Source: Cyclobacteriaceae bacterium
GTDB lineage: Bacteria > Bacteroidota > Bacteroidia > Cytophagales > Cyclobacteriaceae
Direction of reading: 5' to 3'
Length of the DNA: 64,000 nt
Assembly: GCA_026003355.1 (NCBI GenBank)
Contig: BPHC01000002.1
Location: forward strand, 1-64,000
Shown here: positions 43,307 through 51,969 of the stretch, piece after piece
Layout of the letters: each line of letters starts with the position of its first letter
How positions within the stretch are numbered: position 1 is the stretch's first letter
Translations under genes and position numbers: made by a program
Notes under the pieces: model-generated
The model's input: only the letters and a program-made list of their open reading frames with translations
Databases searched by the model: none
Told to the model about the DNA's origin: nothing

Positions 43307-44680
43307 ATGATAAAGGCTGGTAATAAAATGTTGCTCCATGGTTATTCTTCAGGCTTAAGGGGTCTGGCCTTGGTGCTCTTGTTCGTTGTGTTTTCACCGG
43401 TTTACGGACAGACAACCAGGGTGATGCTCATGGAAATAAAAAGCGAAATTGATCCGCGCACCAACCGCTATGTGGAGCTGGCGCTTCAGCATGCCCGCAC
43501 CATCCACGCCGATGTAGTTGTTTTGGAGATGGATACCTACGGAGGCATTTTAACCGATGCCAAAGAGATTGTGGATAAAATAATGGACTTTGATAAACCT
43601 ATATGGGTGTATATCAATTCCGATGCAGCCTCTGCCGGTGCACTTATTGCCATAGCCTGCGACAGCATTTACATGACACCCGGAGCCAGCATTGGCGCCG
43701 CCACCGTGGTAAGCGCCTCCGGTGAAAAAGCGCCCGACAAGTACCAGTCGTATATGCGCTCTATTATGCGTTCCATAGCCGAAGAAAATGGCCGCAATCC
43801 GCGCATTGCCGAGGGCATGGTAGATGAGCGCGTGGTAATTGACAGCGTGAAAAGGGAAGGAGAGGTTATAACCTTCTCAACTTCCGAAGCCATTAAATAC
43901 GGCTTCTGTGAAGCACGTGTAAACTCCGTTGAGGAAATCCTCACGCGCAATAAGATTACCGACTATGAACTGGTTAAATTTCAACTCAATCAAACTGAAA
44001 AAATCATTGCCTTCTTCCTGAATCCGTTTATCAGCGGACTGCTGATTTTGATTATAGTGGGCGGGCTATGGTTTGAGCTTCAAACACCAGGTGTGGGCTT
44101 TCCGCTTGCTGCTGCCGTAACCGCTTTAATTCTGTACCTGGTGCCTTACTATCTTAATGGCCTTGCTGCCAACTGGGAAATCCTGGCCCTCTTTGCCGGC
44201 ATAGCCCTTATTCTGGCAGAGCTTTTTGTGCTGCCGGGGTTTGGCATAGCGGGTATTGCGGGTATTACCTTAACCGTAGGCTCGCTTATTCTTATTATGA
44301 TTAACAACGATGCTTTTGATTTTGAATTTGTGCCGGCAGCCGAGCTGGTATATGCCGTGGCTGCTACGCTGGGTGGCATACTGGGCGGCATACTGGTGCT
44401 GTTTGCCGGCGGTGCACGGCTGGCCAACAGCAGGATGTTCAGCCGTATTGCCCTCACCAAAACACAGGATACTGCCGATGGCTATGTGGTAAAACCTGCG
44501 CCCGACTCGCTTAAAGGTAAACAAGGTGTAGCCTATACCGTGCTGCGCCCGGCCGGCAAGGTGATGATAGACGATAAAATTTATGATGCCTTTACCCGGG
44601 GAGAGTATATTGAAAAAGGCGACCGGATAGAGGTGCTCGATGATGAAACCACCTCGCTGCTCGTGAAAAAAATTTTCTGA
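43307..44680 (+). CDS. NfeD family membrane serine protease (ClpP-like plus NfeD domains)
   Basis: A 457-residue membrane protein. A signal segment (LALVLLFVVFSPVYGQ) precedes a ClpP-class protease domain to about residue 220, with catalytic Ser in NSDAASAGALIA and Lys in SGEKAPDKYQSYM. Four to five membrane helices follow, then a C-terminal OB-fold NfeD domain (GKQGVAYTVLRPAGKVMIDD). Such proteins cleave stomatin-like partners and tune membrane quality; no stomatin gene is adjacent. It lies 27 bases before the M1 peptidase gene. Confidence 0.92.
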   Translation: MIKAGNKMLLHGYSSGLRGLALVLLFVVFSPVYGQTTRVMLMEIKSEIDPRTNRYVELALQHARTIHADVVVLEMDTYGGILTDAKEIVDKIMDFDKPIWVYINSDAASAGALIAIACDSIYMTPGASIGAATVVSASGEKAPDKYQSYMRSIMRSIAEENGRNPRIAEGMVDERVVIDSVKREGEVITFSTSEAIKYGFCEARVNSVEEILTRNKITDYELVKFQLNQTEKIIAFFLNPFISGLLILIIVGGLWFELQTPGVGFPLAAAVTALILYLVPYYLNGLAANWEILALFAGIALILAELFVLPGFGIAGIAGITLTVGSLILIMINNDAFDFEFVPAAELVYAVAATLGGILGGILVLFAGGARLANSRMFSRIALTKTQDTADGYVVKPAPDSLKGKQGVAYTVLRPAGKVMIDDKIYDAFTRGEYIEKGDRIEVLDDETTSLLVKKIF

Positions 44681-44707
44681 AAATTCTATAAACCAAATCT
44701 ACCTGTC

Positions 44708-46579
44708 ATGAAAAAAATGCCAACTGTTCTGCTGCTACTCATTTTTGCTGTTTCGGCCTATTCGCAGGAACTCTATATGCCGCTGGAGTTTCGCAAAGCC
44801 TATGAGAACGGCACCCGTAAATGGGACGGCACTGTTTCTGAAAAATACACCCAGAACCGATCGGTGTATAAATTACGTGCAACGGTCGATCCGCACAGCA
44901 AAATGCTGCACGGGCAGGCGTTTATTACCTACTACAACAACAACCCCGACAGCATAACGGTGCCTGTGTTTCACACCTATCACGACTATTACAAACCCAC
45001 TTCGCGCAAAGCCGGCTTTTTTAACAGGGGCGAGCCTGCCTTTAGCCAGCACAAAGGCATGGTCATTGAAGAGCTTAAAGTAAACGGTGAAACCATAAAC
45101 CTGAATGATGAAAACCAGGTACGCTACGGAGGCACCAACTACACCATAATCCTCAAACAACCGGTTCCCCCGGGCGGCACCATGCAAATGGAAGTGAAAT
45201 GGAGCTATGAAATTCCGGGCAAAGGCTTTGAGCGAAGTGGCGCCATCGACAGCACCTCTATGTTTATTGCCTACTGGTACCCCGAAATGGCCGTGCTTGA
45301 TGATATTGATTACTGGGACCGCATTGTTTATGATGCAGCCACCGAGTTTTATCACGACTACTCCGACTACGAAGTGGAAATAACCGTTCCCGATAATTTT
45401 GTGGTATGGGCTTCGGTACCCCCCTCAAATGTCAACGAGGTATATGCGCCGGCCATACGCCAGAAACTTACACAGGCCGCACAAAGCAAAACCCCCGTGC
45501 GTATTTATGACGAAACCGACTTCAGGAAAACAGCAACCGGAAGCAAAACCTGGCGTTATACGGCCAGTAACTTTCCCGACTTTGCCTTTGCACTAAGCGA
45601 TCACTATCTGTGGGAAGCCCGCAACTATACCGACCGGCACGGTGATTATTTTATACAGGTAGCCTATCCACCCGACCATCCCGAATTCGGTGCCGTGCTT
45701 CAGGCCATTGAAGAGTCGCTAAAGGTTTTTCATGGAAAATTCCCCGTCTATCCCTTTCCGTATAAATACTTCACCATATTCAACGGCCTGGAAGGCGGAG
45801 GTATGGAATTTCCGGGCATGGCCAACGACCAGCATATTTCCGGCCGCCTGTATGCCCGGTTTCTCGGTCGCGAAATAAGCGATGCCCAGGCCCAGCTGGG
45901 CCTTACCTTGCACGAAATGTGCCACATGTACTTCCCGTTTATGATGGGCATAAACGAAAAAAAATATGCCTGGATGGACGAGGGCTTTGCCTCATTTTCT
46001 GAATATTTCATTGAACAGCTCTTCGAAGAAGGAGCAACCGACCAGCCCTACCTGGCCTCGCAGCGCGTACTGCCCATGATGACGCCCACACACGTGGCCC
46101 AGGGCAGCGGCATTAACTCCTACACCATCGGGGCGCAATCGTACGTGGCTCTTTATCACCTGCTGGGGCCTGAGTTGTTCACCAAATGCCTGCACGCCTA
46201 CATGGATGCCTGGAAGCATAAACACCCCACGCCATACGACTTTATGTTCACCTTTAACCGGGTGGCCGGCCAAAACCTGAACTGGTTCTGGAAGAAGTGG
46301 TACTTCGACTGGGGCTACATGGATATTGGTATTGCCGGTGTAAAGGGCAATACCGTAACGGTTAAAAACCATGGCGGGCGCCCCGTTTATTTTAAAATCC
46401 AGACCTCTTTTGAAGACGGCTCAACCATAACCGATGAGGTAAGCCCCGCGGTGTGGAAGGCATCCGATACCTATGTGCATAAGATAAATGCCGGTAAGCG
46501 AAAGATAAAAGCTGTTAAGCTTTACATACCCATGAGTGGCGATGCCCAGGCTGCAAATAACTCCTGGCAGGCGTCTTAA
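44708..46579 (+). CDS. M1 family metallopeptidase
   Basis: A 623-residue exported peptidase with signal peptide MKKMPTVLLLLIFAVSAYSQ. The zinc site is HEMCHMYFPF with the downstream Glu in WMDEGFASFSEYF, and the exopeptidase-type GGGMEFPGM (a GxMEN-like motif) precedes it. It is an aminopeptidase-N relative that probably trims peptides in the periplasm. A weak link to the upstream NfeD gene (27-base gap) suggests co-transcription. Confidence 0.92.
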   Translation: MKKMPTVLLLLIFAVSAYSQELYMPLEFRKAYENGTRKWDGTVSEKYTQNRSVYKLRATVDPHSKMLHGQAFITYYNNNPDSITVPVFHTYHDYYKPTSRKAGFFNRGEPAFSQHKGMVIEELKVNGETINLNDENQVRYGGTNYTIILKQPVPPGGTMQMEVKWSYEIPGKGFERSGAIDSTSMFIAYWYPEMAVLDDIDYWDRIVYDAATEFYHDYSDYEVEITVPDNFVVWASVPPSNVNEVYAPAIRQKLTQAAQSKTPVRIYDETDFRKTATGSKTWRYTASNFPDFAFALSDHYLWEARNYTDRHGDYFIQVAYPPDHPEFGAVLQAIEESLKVFHGKFPVYPFPYKYFTIFNGLEGGGMEFPGMANDQHISGRLYARFLGREISDAQAQLGLTLHEMCHMYFPFMMGINEKKYAWMDEGFASFSEYFIEQLFEEGATDQPYLASQRVLPMMTPTHVAQGSGINSYTIGAQSYVALYHLLGPELFTKCLHAYMDAWKHKHPTPYDFMFTFNRVAGQNLNWFWKKWYFDWGYMDIGIAGVKGNTVTVKNHGGRPVYFKIQTSFEDGSTITDEVSPAVWKASDTYVHKINAGKRKIKAVKLYIPMSGDAQAANNSWQAS

Positions 46580-46713
46580 CAGGCGCCTGATTCGTGCTCA
46601 GGTAAAATTGGGGTTGGCGCAAGGCCAATCAGCAGGCTTACCTCTTACAGGTGGAGGCCTGAATATTCAAGCCCCATACAGCCGCGTTGGTAAGGGTGTT
46701 ACGGTTTGATAAG

Positions 46714-46742
46714 TGCCCCGGCATCATGGCTGCTGCCGGGGC
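46714..46742. other. Stem-loop at the end of the CBU_0592-type gene
   Basis: TGCCCCGGCA and TGCCGGGGC pair in a 9-bp GC-rich stem with a 10-base loop. No T run follows on either strand, so it is not a classical intrinsic terminator. It overlaps the 3' end of the gene at 46724. Confidence 0.4.
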
Positions 46743-46984
46743 CTCTTTGCGGCAAGCCGCAGCAGTGCAGGTACGGCAATTAACACCCACACCACGTTAA
46801 TAAACGTGTTCGCGTAAGCCGTGTAATACACCGAATAAATGATAAGAAAAATGCCTCCGATAAAATTAAGCATTAAAAAAGCTGCAGCATCCGACCTGAT
46901 CCGCTGGTAACTGTTCAGTCCGTAGGCCAGTATCACCATCAGCGAACCACACCAGCCCACTATATCTATTATCAGTTTTTCCAT
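46724..46984 (-). CDS. Small membrane protein, CBU_0592/PQ-loop-like
   Basis: An 86-residue protein with three membrane helices (about 8-25, 37-55, 58-77) and the motif GWCGSLMVILAYGLNSYQRIRSD (read as GWCGSLMVILAYGLNS), typical of the CBU_0592 family of Bacteroidota and proteobacterial inner-membrane proteins related to PQ-loop transporters. Function unknown. It overlaps the upstream TauE/SafE gene by 13 bases. Confidence 0.8.
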   Translation of the reverse strand: MEKLIIDIVGWCGSLMVILAYGLNSYQRIRSDAAAFLMLNFIGGIFLIIYSVYYTAYANTFINVVWVLIAVPALLRLAAKRPRQQP

Positions 46985-47715
46985 AATACCATCAGCTCAT
47001 TTACCATCATCAGCAATCCCAGCATCAAAACCAGCACCAGCAGTAAAATGCGAAATGTTTGCTGCGATATTTTGTTTACGATTACCTTGCCCAGGTAACT
47101 TCCGGCAAAAGCCGCAACAAGCAACAAAGGCAGTAAGGGGAGCATGTTTGCCGGAAAATAGTTGCTGTCAAGATAAATAATGGTACGAAGCAGGTCCACC
47201 GTAAAATCAATGGCAGCCGAAGTGCCAATCAGCAGGTTCTTTTCCAGTTGAAACGAAGCCAGCACCAGTCCCCGAACTGCCCCGCCCGTACCGATAAACC
47301 CTGCCAGAAATCCTGAAAGCGCCCCGCCGCCAACTGAGTTGCGCAGGTTTGCCTTTACGCTGAAGGATGGGCAAAATAACATAAACACGCTAAAAGCAAG
47401 CAGAAAAATGCCGAGGATTAGTTTGGCATAATCCAGCGCTACAAGCCGCAGCAACAGTGCCCCGGCCACTGCAAACACGGCGCTTGAAATGCCTAGCCAC
47501 AACAGCAGTTTTTTATTAATACTGCGCCAGAAAAAAACCAGCTTGGCCGTGTTGCTGAACATATGCAGCATACCGGTAAGCGCCAGCACAATCTGAAAGG
47601 GGAAAAAGAACTGACCAACCGAAACGAAAAACAACGATGAGCCAAAGCCCCCTACGGTACCCAGTATCTCGACTATAAGGGTAAGAACAAAAAACAAAAT
47701 CAAAGCTGCGCTCAC
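46972..47715 (-). CDS. TauE/SafE family sulfite exporter-like permease
   Basis: A 247-residue protein with about eight membrane helices in two half-repeats: GTVGGFGSSLFFVSVGQFFF in the first and GGALSGFLAGFIGTGGAVRG in the second, the family's paired G-rich signature. It likely exports a small sulfur or organic anion; the substrate cannot be named. It overlaps the small CBU_0592-type gene (13 bases) and is divergent from the M3 peptidase gene. Confidence 0.88.
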   Translation of the reverse strand: MSAALILFFVLTLIVEILGTVGGFGSSLFFVSVGQFFFPFQIVLALTGMLHMFSNTAKLVFFWRSINKKLLLWLGISSAVFAVAGALLLRLVALDYAKLILGIFLLAFSVFMLFCPSFSVKANLRNSVGGGALSGFLAGFIGTGGAVRGLVLASFQLEKNLLIGTSAAIDFTVDLLRTIIYLDSNYFPANMLPLLPLLLVAAFAGSYLGKVIVNKISQQTFRILLLVLVLMLGLLMMVNELMVLWKN

Positions 47716-47726
47716 TGCAGATAAGT

Positions 47727-47734
47727 TATCTTTG
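47727..47734 (+). promoter_or_regulatory. Predicted -7 box TATCTTTG for the M3 peptidase gene
   Basis: Exact TAnnTTTG match with 10 bases to the ATG at 47745; implies a very short leader. Confidence 0.4.
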
Positions 47735-47744
47735 CGGCCTTAAG

Positions 47745-49482
47745 ATGGATGAATTTCAGGATATGACAAACCACCATACCATAACACGGCCACCGCGGAT
47801 TTTTTTGCCCGAAAATTTCAGGGTAACTGACTGGAGCTCGCTGCAGCCGTGGTACGATGAACTGCTGGCCCGCCTGATTCAATCGGCAGAAGACTTGCGA
47901 ACCTGGTTCAGGCACCGAAGCGAACTGGAGGCGGTGGTAGCTGACGACCTGGCCTGGCGGTATATTCATATGACGCGCTTTACCGATGACCAGGCCGCCA
48001 GCGAATCGTACCGTTTTTTTGTTGAGGAACTCCAGCCCCGCATAGCCCCGTTAACCGACAGCCTGAACCGCAAGGCCATGGAAAGCCGGTACCTTGGCGA
48101 GCTTCAACGCCTGCCCGGTTACGATATCCTTATCCGCAACCTGCAAAAGGAAATCGATCTGTTTCGCGAAGAAAACATCCCCCTGTTTACCGAAATAAAC
48201 CTGGAACAACAAAAGTATAACCGCATAGCCGGCGCCATGACCATCACCTTCCGGGGCCAGGAGCTAACGCTGCAACAGGCCGGCGTGCTGCTGCAGGAGC
48301 CCGACCGCGTCCTGCGCGAAGAGGTGTACCGGCTTATCACAGCCCGCAGGCTGCAGGACCGCGAACAGCTCGATGCGCTCTTTACCCGCCTGGTCAGGTT
48401 GCGGCACCAGGTGGCGGTAAATGCCGGATTTGCCAACTTTCGCGATTACATGTTTAAAGCGCTTGGCCGTTTCGATTATACCGTTCAGGATTGTTACGAT
48501 TTTCATGAGGCGGTGCGCCTGCATGTGGTGCCCCAGCTTAACCGGCTTATGGAAGCCCGTAAAGCAAACATGAAGTTAACAGCGCTGCGTCCGTGGGATA
48601 AGGCAGCCGATGTACTGGGGCGCGCGCCCCTCCGGGCATTTCACAACGGTGCCGAACTGGCCGAAAAGGGCATTAAGTGTTTTGCGCGCATCCATCCCTA
48701 CCTGGGATACTGCCTGCAAACCATGCGCGAAATGGGACATCTTGACCTGGAGTCGAGAAAAAATAAGGCGCCGGGCGGGTATAACTATCCGTTGGCCGAA
48801 CTGGGTATTCCGTTTATTTTCATGAACGCCACCAGCACGTTGCGCGATATCGTTACCCTTATGCACGAGGGAGGCCATGCCGCGCATAACTTTCTTACAC
48901 GCAACCTCGAACTCTACCACTTTAAATCCACACCTTCTGAAACGGCCGAGCTGGCCTCGATGGGTATGGAGCTTATTTCCATGGAAGCCTGGGATGAGTT
49001 TTTTCCCCAATGAAGAGGACCGCAGGCGGGCAGTACACGAACACCTGGAAGATGTTCTTGAAACCCTTCCATGGGTGGCCGCCATCGACAGGTTTCAGCA
49101 CTGGGTATATGAGCACCCCGGCCATAACGAAGAAGAACGCAGGCAGGCATGGACCGGCATATTTACCTCCTTTTCCGATTCGGTTACAGACTGGTCGGGC
49201 CTGGAAGACGGAAGAGACTACCTGTGGCAAAAACAGCTTCACCTTTACGAAGTTCCTTTTTATTACATAGAATACGGCATGGCCCAGCTGGGCGCCATAG
49301 CCTTGTGGCGCAATTACAACCGCAATCATAGCGAAACCCTGGAGGCCTACTTCAATGCCCTTAAACTGGGCAACACGCGCACCATTCCCGATGTGTACCA
49401 GGCGGCAGGCATACGATTTGATTTTCAGCCCGCCTATATCCGCGAGCTGATGGCATTTGTAGAGAAAGAACTGGCCAGGTAG
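47745..49482 (+). CDS. M3 family oligoendopeptidase, frameshifted at a T6 run
   Basis: Cytosolic zinc oligopeptidase related to PepF. The first 422 codons run through the zinc motif TLMHEGGHAAHNF and TPSETAELASMGMELIS, then hit a stop. The C-terminal 155 residues (NEEDRRRAVHEHLEDVLETL through YYIEYGMAQLGAIALW) continue in the next frame. The frames meet at TTTTTTCCCC (48999-49008). With five T the product is 578 residues, as expected. Probable sequencing error. The start at ATG 47745 could instead be the ATG at 47763. Confidence 0.87.
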
Positions 49483-49573
49483 TGGCGGCTGTTTTCGGTG
49501 CGGGGAGAGGTCCGGAGGAGCGTTGCGCCATGCTTTTGCAGGCCTGCCTGTACAACCCAAAGTCCGTTTTTGC

Positions 49574-50020
49574 CTATCCGCGCGCCTTATCCAGCAGATT
49601 GCTTAACAGCAGGGCTTCTTCGTCTGTAAGATTGAGCATGCTGTCCAGCTCGGCCTGGTGGCGGTTTATTTTCTCCAGCAGGGCCAGGCCGCTGCCTGAA
49701 ATATACACATTGCTGGCGCGCCTGTCGTTGGGGCACATCTTTTTTTCAATCAGTCCTTTTGCCAGCAGGCGGCTCAGCAGGCGGGGTGTGTCGGAGTTGC
49801 GGTCCAGCATGCGGCTTTTTATTTCACCTACCTGCATACTGTTTGGGTACTGGCCACGCAAAATGCGCAGAATGTTAAACTGTGCTGCCGTAATGCCAAA
49901 TGGCTTAAAAAAACTGGTAAGCCGGCCCAGCATCCAGCCTGAAGTAAACATTATGTTCAGAATAGCCTTTTGCTGCGCGCTGCTAAAACGTTTTTGTTTT
50001 ATTTCGTCTTCAATGCGCAT
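49574..50020 (-). CDS. MarR family transcriptional regulator
   Basis: From ATG 50020 (MRIEDEIKQKRFSSAQQ), 148 residues. A winged helix-turn-helix lies at about 50-115: AAQFNILRILRGQYPNSMQ, VGEIKSRMLDRNSDTPRLLSRL and the wing CPNDRRASNVYIS. It starts immediately after the T run of the yceI terminator; a longer frame from 50068 would be encoded by that hairpin and is rejected. It probably represses the yceI-marR unit through the palindromes at 50678-50697. Confidence 0.9.
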   Translation of the reverse strand: MRIEDEIKQKRFSSAQQKAILNIMFTSGWMLGRLTSFFKPFGITAAQFNILRILRGQYPNSMQVGEIKSRMLDRNSDTPRLLSRLLAKGLIEKKMCPNDRRASNVYISGSGLALLEKINRHQAELDSMLNLTDEEALLLSNLLDKARG

Positions 50021-50021
50021 A

Positions 50022-50050
50022 TAAAAAAGAGGGGAGCCCGCAGCTCCCCT
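50022..50050 (-). terminator. Intrinsic terminator between yceI and marR
   Basis: AGGGGAGC and GCTCCCCT (50030-50037 with 50043-50050) form a perfect 8-bp stem with a 5-base loop. CTTTTTT then follows on the minus strand, ending 3 bases before the marR ATG. Confidence 0.85.
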
Positions 50051-50064
50051 GTTTATGCCTGGTT

Positions 50065-50640
50065 TCAAGCCCGCTTGTCCAGCTCAACCTTAATGTTCAG
50101 CGTAACTTCATCGCCCACCACCATTTCGCCACCGGCCAGCTTATTGGCCCAACTCACACCGTAATCCTGGCGGTTAATTACGCCATTAACCTTAAAGCCG
50201 GCTTTTACGCCACGGCCGGTGTTAATGGTGCCGCCGTACACCACATCGAACTCTACTTTTTTGGTAACGCCTTTCATGGTAAAGTCGCCCTTTAACTTAT
50301 ACTTTGCGCCTTCCTTTACCAGTGTACCCTTGAAAGTAATTTCCGGATACTTTTCGGCATCGAAAAAGTCGGGCGAGCGCAGGTGGTTGTCGCGCCTTTC
50401 GTTGTCGGTGTCAATCGAGGCCACTTTGGCTGCAAAGGTTACCTCGGCACCGTTAAAGTCGTCTGACTTGCTTACCACCGTGGCGGTATAATCTTTAAAC
50501 ACGCCTTCGGTTTCAGATACGACCATATGCGACACGCTGAAGCCGATTTTGGAGTGCACCTTGTCGATGGTCCAGGTGGTTTGGGCCTGCACTGCGGCCG
50601 CAACCAGCAGGGCAGTACATAAGTAGAGTAGTTTTTTCAT
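50065..50640 (-). CDS. YceI family secreted lipocalin-like protein
   Basis: From ATG 50640 (MKKLLYLCTALLVAAAVQAQ, a signal peptide), 191 residues; a longer frame to 50697 begins inside the operator palindrome and is rejected. The mature chain is one YceI beta-barrel (TWTIDKVHSKIGFSVSHMVV, LRSPDFFDAEKYPEITFKG, KGVTKKVEFDVVYGG). These barrels bind polyisoprenoid-like lipids in the periplasm. Followed by a terminator and marR, it is probably the main target of that regulator. Confidence 0.93.
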   Translation of the reverse strand: MKKLLYLCTALLVAAAVQAQTTWTIDKVHSKIGFSVSHMVVSETEGVFKDYTATVVSKSDDFNGAEVTFAAKVASIDTDNERRDNHLRSPDFFDAEKYPEITFKGTLVKEGAKYKLKGDFTMKGVTKKVEFDVVYGGTINTGRGVKAGFKVNGVINRQDYGVSWANKLAGGEMVVGDEVTLNIKVELDKRA

Positions 50641-50670
50641 AGTGATGATTGATTTTGTTGGGTTATAACG

Positions 50671-50678
50671 CAAAAGTA
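50671..50678 (-). promoter_or_regulatory. Predicted -7 box TACTTTTG for yceI, touching the operator
   Basis: Exact TAnnTTTG match on the minus strand, 30 bases before ATG 50640. It abuts the palindromes at 50678-50697, as expected for a repressor-controlled promoter. Confidence 0.55.
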
Positions 50679-50697
50679 CATTTAAATGTTTAAACAT
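50678..50697. promoter_or_regulatory. Putative MarR operator, two overlapping palindromes
   Basis: ACATTTAAATGT (50678-50689) and ATGTTTAAACAT (50686-50697) are both perfect 12-bp palindromes sharing four bases, directly upstream of the yceI -7 box. Symmetry, position and the downstream marR gene support an autoregulatory operator. Confidence 0.6.
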
Positions 50698-50760
50698 CTA
50701 TTTATTGTTGATATAAGTTATTGATTTACAGTAAGATAAAAAATTTATTGCTGATTGTTT

Positions 50761-50829
50761 GCGTATGCAGGGGCTTTTGGGGCGAGCCGGGCGGGCTTTA
50801 ATCCTTCATGGATTATACCCTGCAAACGC
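50761..50829. other. Large imperfect hairpin in the nuoH-yceI gap
   Basis: GCGTATGCAGGG (50761-50772) and CCCTGCAAACGC (50818-50829) pair at 11 of 12 positions around a GC-rich loop containing a small AATCC/GGATT hairpin. It lies after nuoH and before the yceI promoter in a gap of about 240 bases that holds no gene. It may end the nuo transcript or be a structured RNA. Confidence 0.4.
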
Positions 50830-50882
50830 CATGAATGTCATAATATCGTGTTCTTTCAAGGTTTTTATACTTTACCGGTCTT

Positions 50883-51969
50883 TTAAAAATGCCACCCCAT
50901 CAATGCCATAAGAGCCATTAACATCAGGTTCATCAGGTTAAGGGGCAACAGGTATTTCCACTCCAGGCGCAGCAGTTGGTCGATGCGCAGGCGGGGGGAA
51001 TGTCCAGCGAAACCACATCATCAGGAAAATAAGAAACGACACTTTGCCAAAAAACCAGAATACGGGTGGTATAACATCCATAATTCGGTTAATACCCTGC
51101 CAGGAGCCTATGTGCAGGGGCATCCATCCGCCTAAAAATACGGTGGCGCCAACAGCGCATACAATAAACATGTTGGCAAACTCGGCCAGAAAGAAAAAGG
51201 CAAATTTCAATCCCGAGTATTCGGTATGAAAACCCGCCGTAAGTTCCGATTCGGCTTCGGCCAGATCGAAGGGGCCGCGGTTGGTTTCGGCCGTGCCGGC
51301 TATGATAAACAGGATGAAGGCAATGCAGGCGGGCAGGTGCCCCCTGAAAATCCACCATCCTTCGCGCTGACTTTCAATAATGGCGCTGAATTGCAAACTT
51401 CCGGCAAGGACCACTATGGTTAACAGCGAGAGAATGACCGATAATTCGTAGCTGATGATCTGCGCACCGGCACGCATGGCGCCAATAAGCGAGTATTTAT
51501 TGTTTGACGACCACCCCGCCAGCAAAATTCCCAAAACACCAAGTGATGACACCGAGGCCACATACAACAACCCGATGTCGAAGTCGATAGCCTGCAGGCC
51601 GGGTGCAAACGGTATGGCTGTCATGGCCATAAAGGCAGCCACCATAAGCAGGTAGGGGGCCAGGTTAAACAAAAACCGGTCGGCATTGCGGTTTATGAGC
51701 GGCTCCTTGAACAGCAACTTGATAACATCGGCAATGGTTTGTGCCGTACCCCATTTGCCCACGCGCATGGGCCCCAGGCGTTGTTGCATAAAGGCACTTA
51801 CCTTGCGCTCGGCATAAACCAGCACCAGCCCCAGCAGGCCGAAGAAAATCATAAAGGCAATGCCGGCCAGGGCTGCTTCGATGGCCAACGTAGCCTCGTG
51901 TGTAAACCGCCGCGAAAGCCATTGATGAATGGCTGAAGTGAGCTGCGAAAAATCATACAACGCTTTCAT
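50883..51969 (-). CDS. nuoH: NADH-quinone oxidoreductase subunit H, frameshifted near its C-terminus
   Basis: Membrane subunit of complex I at the quinone site and junction to the proton channels. The main frame shows all NuoH helices and the conserved [36 protein letters not shown] and FFLAEFANM. It then breaks at six G (plus strand 50993-50998): with five, the end becomes [20 protein letters not shown] and on to a stop at 50883, giving the expected 361 residues. As read, it stops at 50938 with an unrelated tail. Sequencing error is likely. It overlaps nuoD by four bases. Confidence 0.9.
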
